Assembly (NCBI GenBank): GCA_016868455.1
Contig: VGGV01000011.1
Span: 23,289-87,288 of the forward strand
Length of the DNA: 64,000 nucleotides
Direction: 5' to 3'
Origin: Bacteroidota bacterium
Lineage (GTDB): Bacteria; Bacteroidota; Bacteroidia; Chitinophagales; Chitinophagaceae
Both the position numbers and the translations under genes were made by a program. The notes beneath the pieces are model-generated. The model was not told the origin of the DNA, ran no database searches, and worked only from the letters and a program-made list of their open reading frames with translations. The first letter of the stretch is position 1. The number at the start of each line of letters is the position of its first letter. This document shows positions 51,275-61,343 of this stretch, in pieces.

Positions 51275-54133
51275 ATGAAATCCATACTCCTGGGAATATT
51301 GCTTTTTTACTGCACCGGTTCCCATGCACAGATTCTCAAAAAAATTAAAGACCGGGTAGAGGGCAAGGCCAAGGGCGAAGTAAACCAGGCTAAGTAGGAT
51401 GCTAAATACAAAGCCCGGCAGGCAGCTTATAAGGAACTGGATGATTTCAAAGCGGAATTTGACTCAACGGATATTGACTATGCCCTTTTGCTGAGTGATA
51501 ACTCCGGTTTATTCGGGGGCCGGGGTCGGAATGAGGCCGGCACCAAATTCATGCGGCTCAGCGCTATCGCCAAATCCCTTTATCAGGACCAGGACATGAG
51601 TGATGAAGAAGCCGCCCGTCTCAACCTTCATTTTGGACAGTCGGCTTACGCCACGGGCCGCTATGTCTATGCCGCCAAGCGGCTGAGCGCTGCCCAGACC
51701 TTTTTTGAAAAAGCCGGGATGAGAGGTGATCTCAGCTATCTTAAAACCATTGCCAGCCAGGGACTCCTTTACACCTCCATGGGCCGTTTTTCGCAGGCAG
51801 AAAAATTTACCGCCAAAGCGCTGGAGATGCGGGAGGAAAATTTGGGAAAAACCAACATGGCTGTTGCCGCTTCGCTGAACAATTATGCCGTGCTTCATTA
51901 TAACCTGGGGCAGTACAATGAGTCGGAAAAGGAGTTTGAAACGGCAGTGAGGATCATTGAAGAGAACAAAAAGCAGGAGGCAATGGCCTATGCTATCCTC
52001 CTGAACAACCAGGCTATACTTTACCAGTCAATGGGCCGCTATGACCAGGCAGTGAGTTTATTAAAACGGGCACTTCAGTTAGCCGGTAAGCTGGAAGTAA
52101 GCAAGGCAAGAAACCAAGAGAATTTTTTCTCCAACCTCGCATTGCTTTACCAGCAGATAGGCAAGTACGCCGAAGCCGAAGAAATATACCGGGGGCTGGA
52201 AAGAAGACTGAAAAGGGGTAAGCCGGAATTCGCCAACTTTCTGAACAATGTGGCAATACTCGCCATGCTGATGAAAAAAGAAGACCGGGTGGAACAAATG
52301 CTGAAAAACTCAGCCGAGATATACAAAACAACAATGACAGAGAGGAGTCCCGCCTATGCTAAAGTGATAAGCGATCTCGGCAATTTTTACCGCTACAAAG
52401 GCCGCTATGCCGAAGCCGAACCGCTGTTGCAACAGGCGCTTCAGATACGGGAAGAAACTTTGGGCGATGTGCATCCCCTGTATGTACAGTCGCAGGAAGA
52501 CCTTGCCATTTATTACTGGAAGAAAAATGATATGGCTAAAGCGGGGACCATCTATAAAGAAGTGATGGAGAAATCACTGGACTTCATCAACCGCTACTTT
52601 CCGCCAATGAGTGAAGCGGAGAAGACAAAGTACTGGGACCTGTTGTCACCACGGTTTGAACTTTTTTACAATTTTGTTATTGAGGCAGCGCCTGCAGATA
52701 AAAATATCCTCAACGACCTGTTTGAGTACCGGCTTGCCACCAAGGGATTATTATTGAGTTCTACCAAAAAAGTAAGCGAGGCCATCCTCAACAGCGGAAA
52801 CAGCAAGCTCATTGATGATTATATTGAGTGGCTGGATGCAAAGGAACAACTGACGGCGCTATACGCTTATTCTAAAGAAGACCTGCAGGAGCAGAGCATC
52901 AATGTGGATTCACTGCAAAAGGCCACCAATGGCATGGAGAAAAGACTCTCGGAAAACTCGAAGGAGTTCTCCCAGTTCTTTTTTACCTCCAAAACAAGAC
53001 TGGCAGATGTGCAAAAGGAGCTGAAACCGGATGAAGCGGTAATAGAGATCATACGGTTAAGAAATTTTGACCAGGTATTCACTGACCAGAGCCGGTATGC
53101 AGCGCTGGTGGTTACCAAAACCGGTAACGAACCCAGGCTAGTGCTGATGAACATCGGCGCCGATATGGAAGGCAAACATGCCAAAAGCTACCGCATTTCC
53201 ATGAAGAGCAAGGTCAATGATGAAAATTCTTACACTTATTTCTGGGCGCCGCTGGATGCTGAAGTAAAGGGAAAGAAAAAGATCTGGTTTTCACCCGATG
53301 GAGTGTACAACCAGCTCAACCTCTATACGCTGAAGAAGGCCGGCGGCGATTTTCTCATTAACCAGTATGATGTGATACTGATCGGAAATCCCCGTGACCT
53401 GGTAACAAATAACACAAAGACTACACTTGGTTCAGGAAAGAAGGCAACCCTGCTTGGTTTTCCTGATTATGGTTCTGGCGGGGTTATAGTGCAGTTACCG
53501 GGTACTAAAACGGAAGTAGATGCCATCAACAAATTGCTGAAGAATTCCGGTTTCCAGGTTTCGGAGCTTACACAAAGAGAGGCTACGGAAACCAACCTGA
53601 AATCAGCCCGAAAAGTTTCCATCCTCCATATTGCCACCCACGGTTATTTTCTGAAAGATGTGGAAAAAACAAGCTGGCCCATCGGTGTGCATGCGGATTA
53701 GGCCAAGGACAATGTGCTGCTCCGTTCCGGCCTCATGCTGACCGGTGCTGCCGAGGCCAATAGCCATTCACAAACACTGGACAGCAGCAACAACGGTATT
53801 ATGACATCTTACGAGGCTATGAACCTTGACCTGAAAGGAACCGACCTGGTGGTACGGAGCGCCTGCGAAACCGGGCTGGGCGAAGTAAAAGCAGGCGAAG
53901 GAGTGTATGGCCTGCAAAGAGCCTTTCTTGTAGCCGGCGCCGAAGCCATCATTATGAGTTTATGGAAAGTAGATGACGAGCCCACGCAGCAGCTCATGAA
54001 TCATTTTTATGCCAACTGGGTAAAGACCAACGACCGACCCAAAGCATTCAAGCAGGCGCAGCAGCAACTGATGGCCAATGAAAAATTCAAGGTTCCGCTT
54101 TACTGGGGCGCTTTTGTGATGATGGAGGATTAG
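51275..54133 (+). pseudogene. Secreted TPR-CHAT (caspase-like) protein with two in-frame TAG codons
   Basis: The frame opens at ATG 51275 (MKSILLGILLFYCTGSHAQ, signal peptide) and stays in one phase for 952 codons to TAG/TAA near 54133, interrupted only by TAG at 51395 (codon 41, in QAK*DAKYKAR) and TAG at 53699 (codon 809, in GVHAD*AKDNVLL). CAG (Gln) is one transition away at both. Between them are TPRs (about 100-400; YLKTIASQGLLYTSMGRFSQ, AIYYWKKNDMAKAGTIYKEV) and the CHAT protease, with His 788 in LHIATHGYF and Cys 864 in SACETGLGEV, both intact. If translated through, it is a normal-length TPR-CHAT peptidase; if not, the long middle part may start internally at 51488. It may be a recent pseudogene, and read-through is possible. 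Confidence 0.75.
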
Positions 54134-54363
54134 GGTGAGTTGTTAGCCGGTATTTGTTAGTCGGGAGTCATTAGTCAGGCAAACATCCGGTGATGGGGGA
54201 CTTACAACATCCGCAGCGCATTGTTCCGCCCGGTAATCAAACAAATACTGCTTTAGGAAAATCAAGGCGAATCAAGGCGCCTCCGGCGTTCAGGCCATTA
54301 CAATTGAACGAAATGCAGCCATTCAGTTGAACAGCGGCATTAAACTCTCGTATATGATGCCCA
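54134..54363. other. Spacer with short repeated words
   Basis: GAGTTGTTAGCCGGTATTTG followed by TTAGTCGGGAGTCATTAGTC resembles a common dispersed spacer repeat, and AATCAAGGCG occurs twice around 54263-54285. No coding frame is convincing. Confidence 0.35.
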
Positions 54364-55086
54364 TCAATATTTTTTAACAACTTTATAAAAGAAAATATCA
54401 GGCGCTCCTTCAACACCCGATTCTTTCATCCTTTCTTTCAGGTCATCGGAATTAAGAAATGTTTTTGCTTTTTCCATATCACTTGCCGCAAATACCAGTG
54501 TAACATTTTTTGTATCGCCTGCAGTATGGGCTATTACCCGGTCTGTAAGTCCCGCATCAATCCGTTTTTGTTTATGTGCATCAAAAACTTTTTTCCATGC
54601 ATCCCAATGAGTGACTTTGGCCCGTATCATTAAACGAATGTCCTGTGTAAGCGCTGTGGTATCATTCATTTCAGCCTGCAGGTAATCAATCAAAGGGGCG
54701 CTTATTACACCTGCTTTTTTCATTACATCTTTTAAAGCCGGATCAGCCGTCATTGATTTGGCTTTATCTGCATCGTCCATGATCATTGCCACCAGCACCA
54801 TATTTGAATCTTCAATACCTCTTGCTATAATATCGCTGTGTAATCCGTTGGCAATACGTACTGAATCATGTGCATGATATCCGGGTAACCACTTCGCATA
54901 GTCGGCCACTTTGTGCCGTATAACTAAAACAGAAGTTGGTCCGGGAGGTGCGGTAGCGTTGATTGTTGTTTCTGCATCGCCTGTTTTATTTTCACCGGGT
55001 TCTTTGTCTTTACCGGATTTGCAGGAAAAGAAAATGAAACTTGCTGATGCGATTAATGTAATTGCCAGGCAACTTAATTTTTTCAT
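54364..55086 (-). CDS. Lipoprotein with two ABM-like ferredoxin-fold repeats
   Basis: 240 residues with a lipobox (MKKLSCLAITLIASASFIFF then SCKSG, Cys about 22). After a Gly/Lys/Glu linker the mature part has two similar halves: SVLVIRHKVADYAKWLPGYH ... VGALVAMIMDDADKAKS and LMIRAKVTHWDAWKKVFDAH ... VTLVFAASDMEKAKTFL. Each has the xV-x-D-x-x-x-W-x-x-x-F pattern of antibiotic-biosynthesis-monooxygenase-like domains. The second half ends GAPDIFFYKVVKKY, matching the end of the first (SAPLIDYLQAEM). It was probably produced by internal duplication. No enzymatic residues are identifiable; function unknown. Confidence 0.65.
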   Translation of the reverse strand: MKKLSCLAITLIASASFIFFSCKSGKDKEPGENKTGDAETTINATAPPGPTSVLVIRHKVADYAKWLPGYHAHDSVRIANGLHSDIIARGIEDSNMVLVAMIMDDADKAKSMTADPALKDVMKKAGVISAPLIDYLQAEMNDTTALTQDIRLMIRAKVTHWDAWKKVFDAHKQKRIDAGLTDRVIAHTAGDTKNVTLVFAASDMEKAKTFLNSDDLKERMKESGVEGAPDIFFYKVVKKY

Positions 55087-55260
55087 TTGATCAGTAAAAT
55101 AAGGATGAATAAATACAAGACCGGACGAAGCTTGCAGGAGTGACGGAAAGAGAATGAAAGTATGATATTTATTTTATACTTAAAAAACTTGCTAAACCGC
55201 AAATATGCAAAGACGGGACCAGCCCGGTTTCAGAGAAAATTTCCTTTGTATCTTTCGTCC

Positions 55261-58077
55261 ATGAACAAGCTTATCTGTGGTTTTGTTTTTGCTATGCTTT
55301 CAGGAATCGTATGTGCCCAGCAATTCGGTGGCAACCCGCCTTCACTAAAATGGAAACAGATTAACTCCGACACAGCAAGGGTTATTTTTCCCGCCGGTAT
55401 GGACAGTGTGGCCGGCCGGGTAGCATCCGTAGTACATTACCTTGCATCAAAGCAGCCTTTTTCCCTGGGTCATCAGTTAAAGAAGATCAATATTGTTTTG
55501 CAAAATCAAACGGTGATTGCCAATGGCTATGCAGGTCTTGGTCCTTACCGAAGCGAGTTCTTTCTTACGCCGGACCCCAATAACCTTGGTCAGGGTTCAG
55601 TGCCATGGCCCGACCAGCTGGCCCTGCATGAATACCGCCATGTGCAGCAGATCAACAATTTCAACAACGGCCTCAGCCGTTTCATGAAAATCATTTCCGG
55701 TGAGCAGGGATACGATCTTGCCATCAATGCCGCCATTCCCAACTGGTTTTATGAAGGCGATGCGGTTCATGCGGAAACGGTGCTGAGTCACCAGGGCAGG
55801 GGCCGCCTGCCCCAATTCATGAATGCTTTTCCGGCGCTCTGGCAGGCGGATAAAAAATATTCCTGGATGAAGCTGCGCAACGGCTCACTGAAAGATTATG
55901 TGCCCAACCATTATTACCTCGGCTACCTACTGGTGAATTACGGCAGAGAAAAATACGGCGCTGATTTCTGGACTAAGGTTACAAGGGATGCCAGCGCTTA
56001 CAAGGGATTGTTCTATCCTTTTCAATCCGCCATCAAAAAGCATACGGGTATTGATTACAAATCCTTCACCACGGAAGCGCTGGATGCGTACAGAAACAGG
56101 GTGGAGAGAGTTTCGCTTGACCGGGATGCTTTTGTTTTTCCCGTCAACACAAACTATGTTACTAATTATTTCTTTCCCTATGCTGCAGGAGCTGATTCGC
56201 TTATTTACCTGAAATCAAGTTATCGTCATCGTCCCGCCTTTTATATAAAAGATAAAAACGGGGAGCGCCGCATCATGTATAGGGATATTTCCATTGATGA
56301 GCAGTTCAGTTACCGAAACGGGAAAATTGTATATGCCGCCTATGAAAGCGACCCCCGCTGGGGCTGGAAGGATTACAGTGTGATCCGCATGCTGGATGTA
56401 CAAACAGGCCAGCAGGAAACACTGAAGCACAAAACAAAATATTTTACACCCGATATCTCTGCCGATGGCAGCAAACTGGCAGCAGTGCATGCAGGAGAGG
56501 AGGGAAGACCGGCCTTACATATACTGAATGCCCTTAATGGAGAGATATTACACATCCTGCAATCGCCGGAGATAAATTTGTTCACCGACCCTAAGTTTAC
56601 AGAAGACGGTAACCTTGTGGCTGCTGCACAGCTGAGCAATGGGCAAATGTCGCTGGTACTGGCAGAACCTGCCTCCGGAAAAATCACCCGGCTGATACCA
56701 CCTTCATTCAATGTAATGGGCTATCCCTGTGTGACCCTGGAATACATTTACTTCACGGCTTCTTATGGCGGCAACGATGATGTATTTGCCCTGCGCAGAT
56801 CTGACAACAAAATAATCAGGGTAAGCCATGGCCCGCCGGGAAATTATTTTGTAAATGCGGGCGACGGGAAAATTACCTGGTCTTCTTTTACTGCCGAAGG
56901 TTTTCAGTTGAAACAAATACCTGAAAGCAGGGTTCACACGGCGGCGGACACTGTTATTGTAAGTGATGCCGAATTAACCGAATTAATGCCGGGATTTTCT
57001 GTGAGTCATGAAGCTTCACCCGGCGACATACTGCTGAATGCTGTACCGGATAGAAAATTTGCAACCGATAAATACAAGAAAGGAACAGGCCTTTTCAACT
57101 TTCATAGCTGGAGGCCTTATTATTCCGACCCCATCTTTACTTATTCCCTTTATGGCGAGAATGTGCTGAATACATTTCAAACAGAATTATACTACCTGTA
57201 TAACCAAAATGAGAAAACCAGCGCTGCAGGTTTTACCGGCACATACGGTGCATGGTTTCCCTGGCTCACCTTTGGTACAGAATATACTTTTGACAGAACA
57301 ACGGACACCGGGAATCGTATAAGAAAATGGAATCAGCTGGATTCCCGCATCGGGCTTACCATACCGCTCAGTTATGCCAGTGGAAGAACCTATAAGAATT
57401 TCAATGCAAGAAGTTTTTATGTGCTGCGCAATGAATTTAACAAAGACTTTTATAAAGATTCCCTCGGCAGCACCTCGTTCAGTTATTTTCTGCATACGCT
57501 GTCGTGGACACAGCAAATACAAAGAGCCGTGCAAAATATCTATCCCCGGTTTGCTTATTCCGTATCCGCCAATCACCGCCATGCCATTACCAGTGTAAAG
57601 GGTTACCAGTTCATTACCAGCGGCGCTTTATATGTTCCGGGATTGTTATCCACTCATAACCTGGTGCTCACCGGTTCTTTCCAGCAACGGGATACACTGG
57701 GGCAGGTTGTTTTTTCTGACCGCTTTGCTTACTCAAGAGGGTATGAGGGAAGATATTTTTCCCGGATGTGGAGGCTCTCGGTCAACTATCATTTTCCATT
57801 ATTGTACCCCGACTGGGGCTTTGGAAACATCCTGTATCTGCAGCGCATCAGGGCCAATGCCTTTTATGATTTTACTAAAGTGTACTCAAGAGATAAAACA
57901 CAAACAAGAGACCAGCGCAGTGCAGGAGGAGAAATTTTTATTGACACCAAATGGTGGAACCAGTACCCGCTGACATTTGGTTTCCGGGTGAGTTATCTTT
58001 TCGATCCCGACCAGTTTGACGGAAGAACCGGCACCAGGTATGAATTTGTGTTGCCGGTGAGTATTATCCCCAGATAG
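55261..58077 (+). CDS. Large secreted protein: HEXXH peptidase-MA-like domain, TolB-like propeller and barrel-like C-terminus
   Basis: 938 residues from the ATG at 55261 (MNKLICGFVFAMLSGIVCAQ, signal peptide); the frame is open further upstream. A gluzincin-like motif HEYRH at 123-127 (QLALHEYRHVQQINNF) is followed by Glu 165 in NWFYEGDAVHAE. A region about 330-600 has propeller-type repeats (ISADGSKLAAVHAGEEG, NAGDGKITWSSFTAEGFQLK). The last ~300 residues alternate aromatic and polar strands (TYGAWFPWLTFGTEYTF, FGFRVSYLFDPDQF) as in outer-membrane barrels. So a zinc peptidase domain appears to be fused to a propeller and a membrane barrel. Substrate unknown. Confidence 0.75.
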   Translation: MNKLICGFVFAMLSGIVCAQQFGGNPPSLKWKQINSDTARVIFPAGMDSVAGRVASVVHYLASKQPFSLGHQLKKINIVLQNQTVIANGYAGLGPYRSEFFLTPDPNNLGQGSVPWPDQLALHEYRHVQQINNFNNGLSRFMKIISGEQGYDLAINAAIPNWFYEGDAVHAETVLSHQGRGRLPQFMNAFPALWQADKKYSWMKLRNGSLKDYVPNHYYLGYLLVNYGREKYGADFWTKVTRDASAYKGLFYPFQSAIKKHTGIDYKSFTTEALDAYRNRVERVSLDRDAFVFPVNTNYVTNYFFPYAAGADSLIYLKSSYRHRPAFYIKDKNGERRIMYRDISIDEQFSYRNGKIVYAAYESDPRWGWKDYSVIRMLDVQTGQQETLKHKTKYFTPDISADGSKLAAVHAGEEGRPALHILNALNGEILHILQSPEINLFTDPKFTEDGNLVAAAQLSNGQMSLVLAEPASGKITRLIPPSFNVMGYPCVTLEYIYFTASYGGNDDVFALRRSDNKIIRVSHGPPGNYFVNAGDGKITWSSFTAEGFQLKQIPESRVHTAADTVIVSDAELTELMPGFSVSHEASPGDILLNAVPDRKFATDKYKKGTGLFNFHSWRPYYSDPIFTYSLYGENVLNTFQTELYYLYNQNEKTSAAGFTGTYGAWFPWLTFGTEYTFDRTTDTGNRIRKWNQLDSRIGLTIPLSYASGRTYKNFNARSFYVLRNEFNKDFYKDSLGSTSFSYFLHTLSWTQQIQRAVQNIYPRFAYSVSANHRHAITSVKGYQFITSGALYVPGLLSTHNLVLTGSFQQRDTLGQVVFSDRFAYSRGYEGRYFSRMWRLSVNYHFPLLYPDWGFGNILYLQRIRANAFYDFTKVYSRDKTQTRDQRSAGGEIFIDTKWWNQYPLTFGFRVSYLFDPDQFDGRTGTRYEFVLPVSIIPR

Positions 58078-58078
58078 G

Positions 58079-58125
58079 GCCTCACTCCCTCAGTCCCTCT
58101 CTCCACCAAAGTGGAGAGGGGGAAG
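58079..58125. repeat. GC-rich dispersed repeat at the end of the HEXXH protein gene
   Basis: CCTCACTCCCTCAGTCCCTC followed by TCTCCACCAAAGTGGAGAGGG: the part CTCTCCAC/GTGGAGAG is a hairpin. The same shape (CCTCACCCC...CCCTCTCCAC...GTGGAGAGGGG) is found in trpE at 44461-44520. Confidence 0.6.
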
Positions 58126-58150
58126 CCGGGCCTGCGAAACAGGGCTGAGT

Positions 58151-60814
58151 TTACAAAAAAGCCAAACGCTCTTCAATCACTTTGATCTTTGCTTCAGCAT
58201 CGGCTTTTTTCTTTCTTTCAATTTCTATCACTTCAGGTTTGGCGTTTTGCACAAACCGTTCGTTACCGAGTTTCTTTTCTACCGATGCTAAGAAACCTTT
58301 TAGGTAGTCGAGGTCTTTTAGTAATTGTTCTTTTTGGTTTGAAGTGTCAATTTGCTTCTCACTTACTATGTACATTTTTATTTCATGACCCATAACAGTA
58401 TATGATCCTGGTTCAGCTTTTAATACATAATTTATCGAAGTAGCATTTGTTTGTTTTAATAAAATATTTTTTATTTTATCATAGTAGCCAGCGTACTTTT
58501 CATCAATATCAATTCTAAACTTATCTTTTGAAGTAATGTTATTTTTTACTCTTGCATCCCTAATTACTGTTATATCTTTTTTTAAAAACTCGCCAATTTT
58601 TAATACGGTACTATCAATATTTTTAATTAATGAAAATTGTTTTACCGTAATATCGTCTTTTCTTTTTTTCAACAAGTGAAAAACTTCTTCCGTGATAAAC
58701 GGCATGAAAGGATGGAGTAACTGCATCAGTTCTTCAAAGAAACCCACTGTTTTTTCAAAAACATTTTTATCAATAGGCTCATTCATTGGCGGCTTTACCC
58801 ACTCCAGGTACCAACTGCAGAAATCATCCCAGATCAGTGAATAGATTGTTTTCAGCGCTTCACTGAGTCTGAAGTCCCTGAACTGTGCATCCAGTTCTGT
58901 TTTTACTTCGTTTAACCGATTTTCAAACCAGTGAACAGCGAAATTCCCGGCTTCCGGCTCCAAACTCCCGATTCTCGCCTCCCAACTCCTGACTAACCTC
59001 AGCGCATTCCACATTTTATTGATAAAGAAACTTCCCTGTTTCAGGGTACTTTCTTCTTTTACATCAAACAGCAGGTCGTTTCCTGCCGGGGACGATATCA
59101 TAATGCCAAAGCGAACGGCATCCGCTCCGTATTTATCAATCAAAGCAAGCAGGTCGGGTGAGTTGCCCAGTTGTTTACTCATCTTTTTGCCCAGTTCATC
59201 TCTTACAATTCCGGTGAAATACACTTCGCTGAAGGGTTTTTTGCCCATGTACTCAAACCCCGCCATGATCATTCTCGCCACCCAGAAGAAAATGATCTCC
59301 GGCGCTGTTACCAGTGTATTGGTGGGGTAGTAGTAATTAATGTCTTTATTTCCCGGGTTGCTGTATCCTTTAAACACTTCAAAGGGCCAGAGCCAGGAGG
59401 AGAACCATGTATCGAGGCAACCTTCGTCCTGTTTGATGTCGTCAATGGTGAATGGTGAGTTGTGAATGGAGTCTGCTGATTGACCATTCACTTTTGACCA
59501 TTCACTGCTTAATTTTTGAAATGCTTCTTCACGGGTAGCCGCCACAACAAACCTCCCTTCAGCATCATACCAGGCCGGTATCCGGTGTCCCCACCATAGC
59601 TGTCTTGAAATACACCAGTCCTTTATGTTTTCCATCCAGTGCCGGTACAGATTTTTGAACTTGGCCGGATAAAATTTTATTTCATCATCCATCACAGCTT
59701 TTAGTGCCGGACCGGATATTTTTTTCATATCCACCCACCATTGCATGGAAAGCCTTGGCTCCACCACTTCATCGGTTCTTTCGGAGTATCCCACTTCGCT
59801 GGTATAGTCCTCAATCTTCACCACATAGCCTTTCTCTTCCAGTTCCCTCGCAATTTTTTTCCTGGCTGCAAACCTGTCTTCACCAACGTATATCTGCGCT
59901 TCGGCATTCAGTGTTCCGTTGTCATTAAAGGTGTCCACCACCTCCAGGTTATGCTTTAGTCCGAGTTGGTAGTCGTTCATGTCATGCGCCGGTGTAACTT
60001 TCAGGGCGCCGGTGCCGAATTCCATGGTTGCATATTCATCTGTGATGATGGGTATGCGGTGGTTAATGAGCGGAACAAATACAAATTTTCCATGAAGGTG
60101 GCTGTATCTTTCATCATTGGGATGCACACAAATTGCTGTGTCGCCCATGATAGTTTCAGGCCTTACAGTAGCGATAGTAATGTATTCATCCCCCGGTACA
60201 TCCAGTTTGTATCGTACATGATACAGCTTCTGGTTCGTTTGCCTGCGTATCACTTCTTCGTCACTCAATGCCGTTTTTGCCTTCACATCCCAGTTGATCA
60301 TCCGCTTGCCGCGATAGATGTATCCCTTATTGTATAAATCAACAAATACATGGATGACAGAATGATAATAATCAGGATCCATGGTAAAAGCGGTACGGTC
60401 CCAGTCAAGACTGCAGCCCAGTTTTTTTAACTGCTGCAGAATGATGCTTCCGTATTTTTCTTTCCACTCCCAGGCATAATGAAGAAATTCTTGACGGCTC
60501 AAGGTTGATTTGGCTATGCCTTTTTCCCGCAGCATCTGTACTACTTTGGCTTCTGTAGCTATAGAGGCATGATCGGTACCCGGAACCCAGCAGGCGTTTT
60601 TACCCTGCATGCGGGCACGGCGTACCAGGATGTCCTGTATGGTATTGTTCAGGCAATGCCCCATGTGCAGTACACCGGTTACATTAGGCGGGGGGATTAC
60701 AACAGTATAGGGTTCCCGGTCATCCGGTTCGCTGTAAAAATATTTTTTATCGAGCCAGTGCTGGTACCATTTCTGTTCGGCTGCCTGGTGATCAAAATTC
60801 TTGCTCAGTTCCAT
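58151..60814 (-). CDS. valS: Valyl-tRNA synthetase
   Basis: 887 residues. Class I synthetase attaching valine to tRNA(Val). HIGH motif is HMGH at 50-53 (VTGVLHMGHCLNNTIQD), KMSKS motif is GKKMSKQLGNSPD at about 542-554; editing-domain segments include SIATEAKVVQML and PAWYDAEGRFVVAATREEAF. Two local oddities: residues around 440-465 (EWSKVNGQSADSIHNSPFTI) are encoded by a repeat-like stretch (59443-59507), and the DNA at about 58380-58680 (tRNA-binding C-terminal part) is visibly more A/T-rich than the rest. The reading frame is unbroken. The C-terminal coiled coil (SVEKKLGNERFVQNAK) is present. Confidence 0.95.
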   Translation of the reverse strand: MELSKNFDHQAAEQKWYQHWLDKKYFYSEPDDREPYTVVIPPPNVTGVLHMGHCLNNTIQDILVRRARMQGKNACWVPGTDHASIATEAKVVQMLREKGIAKSTLSRQEFLHYAWEWKEKYGSIILQQLKKLGCSLDWDRTAFTMDPDYYHSVIHVFVDLYNKGYIYRGKRMINWDVKAKTALSDEEVIRRQTNQKLYHVRYKLDVPGDEYITIATVRPETIMGDTAICVHPNDERYSHLHGKFVFVPLINHRIPIITDEYATMEFGTGALKVTPAHDMNDYQLGLKHNLEVVDTFNDNGTLNAEAQIYVGEDRFAARKKIARELEEKGYVVKIEDYTSEVGYSERTDEVVEPRLSMQWWVDMKKISGPALKAVMDDEIKFYPAKFKNLYRHWMENIKDWCISRQLWWGHRIPAWYDAEGRFVVAATREEAFQKLSSEWSKVNGQSADSIHNSPFTIDDIKQDEGCLDTWFSSWLWPFEVFKGYSNPGNKDINYYYPTNTLVTAPEIIFFWVARMIMAGFEYMGKKPFSEVYFTGIVRDELGKKMSKQLGNSPDLLALIDKYGADAVRFGIMISSPAGNDLLFDVKEESTLKQGSFFINKMWNALRLVRSWEARIGSLEPEAGNFAVHWFENRLNEVKTELDAQFRDFRLSEALKTIYSLIWDDFCSWYLEWVKPPMNEPIDKNVFEKTVGFFEELMQLLHPFMPFITEEVFHLLKKRKDDITVKQFSLIKNIDSTVLKIGEFLKKDITVIRDARVKNNITSKDKFRIDIDEKYAGYYDKIKNILLKQTNATSINYVLKAEPGSYTVMGHEIKMYIVSEKQIDTSNQKEQLLKDLDYLKGFLASVEKKLGNERFVQNAKPEVIEIERKKKADAEAKIKVIEERLAFL
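59443..59507. repeat. Repeat-like segment with inverted arms inside valS
   Basis: On the plus strand CAATGGTGAATGGTGAGTTG (59443-59462) and TGACCATTCACTTTTGACCA (59481-59500) contain TGAATGGT / ACCATTCA units in opposite orientation. The encoded residues are unlike typical valyl-tRNA synthetases. The insert keeps the frame. Confidence 0.45.
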
Positions 60815-60862
60815 CTTATGTTGTTAGATGATTTCACAGGGAAACTGCCTGTAAATAAGCGA

Positions 60863-60870
60863 CAAATTTA
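60863..60870 (-). promoter_or_regulatory. Candidate -7 promoter box for valS
   Basis: On the minus strand TAAATTTG, matching TAnnTTTG, about 49 bases before the valS start. No -33 TTTG at the usual distance was found. Confidence 0.3.
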
Positions 60871-60920
60871 AAGTGTTTTGCCCAGACGATGAAACCTGCT
60901 GATGAAGCAAAAGAAGATTA

Positions 60921-61343
60921 TCAGGCAGGTGGAAGGTACTTTCTCACTTCTTCACAGATATAAGTGCTTCCCTGATTTACTTCGGTAATTCCATGAATGA
61001 TCTCTTCAAGCGAAGAAGTTTTGGTGAAAAAACCCTTTGCACCGAGTTCCACCATCCTGATGGCATATTTGGGCTGATTGTTAACGGATATTCCTATGAC
61101 TTTAACTGAAAAAAGATCCCTTACCACCTGCGTGGCGATCCGGAACCCCTTTTCCGGCAGCATATTTATGTCAATAAGCATGATGTCAGGCAATAATTCC
61201 TGGGCCTGCCTGATGGCTGATTCGTTATTATCACAGTCAGCCACTACCCGGAAACGGGGGTTGTTCTCCAGTATATTTTTCCATGATTCACGGATCAACC
61301 GGTGATCATCAGCCAGGAGTATGCGGATAGTGGCGGTACTCAT
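60921..61343 (-). CDS. Single-domain response regulator (receiver only)
   Basis: 140 residues from the ATG at 61343 (MSTATIRILLADDHRLIRES). It has the receiver residues: Asp 12/Asp 13 (ADDH), phospho-acceptor Asp 58 in LPDIMLIDINM, a Ser in KVIGISVN and Lys in GFFTKTSS. The sequence is NarL/LuxR-like, but the chain stops after the receiver (VNQGSTYICEEVRKYLPPA), with no helix-turn-helix output domain. It is either a truncated regulator or a genuine single-domain one. No histidine kinase lies nearby. Confidence 0.8.
   Translation of the reverse strand: MSTATIRILLADDHRLIRESWKNILENNPRFRVVADCDNNESAIRQAQELLPDIMLIDINMLPEKGFRIATQVVRDLFSVKVIGISVNNQPKYAIRMVELGAKGFFTKTSSLEEIIHGITEVNQGSTYICEEVRKYLPPA

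Noticed and set aside
51395..53701. Reassignment of TAG to glutamine in this genome.
   Set aside because: TAG is used as an ordinary stop in several intact genes here (for example at 2135-2137, 20968-20970 and 58075-58077). Local read-through cannot be excluded, but a changed code is.
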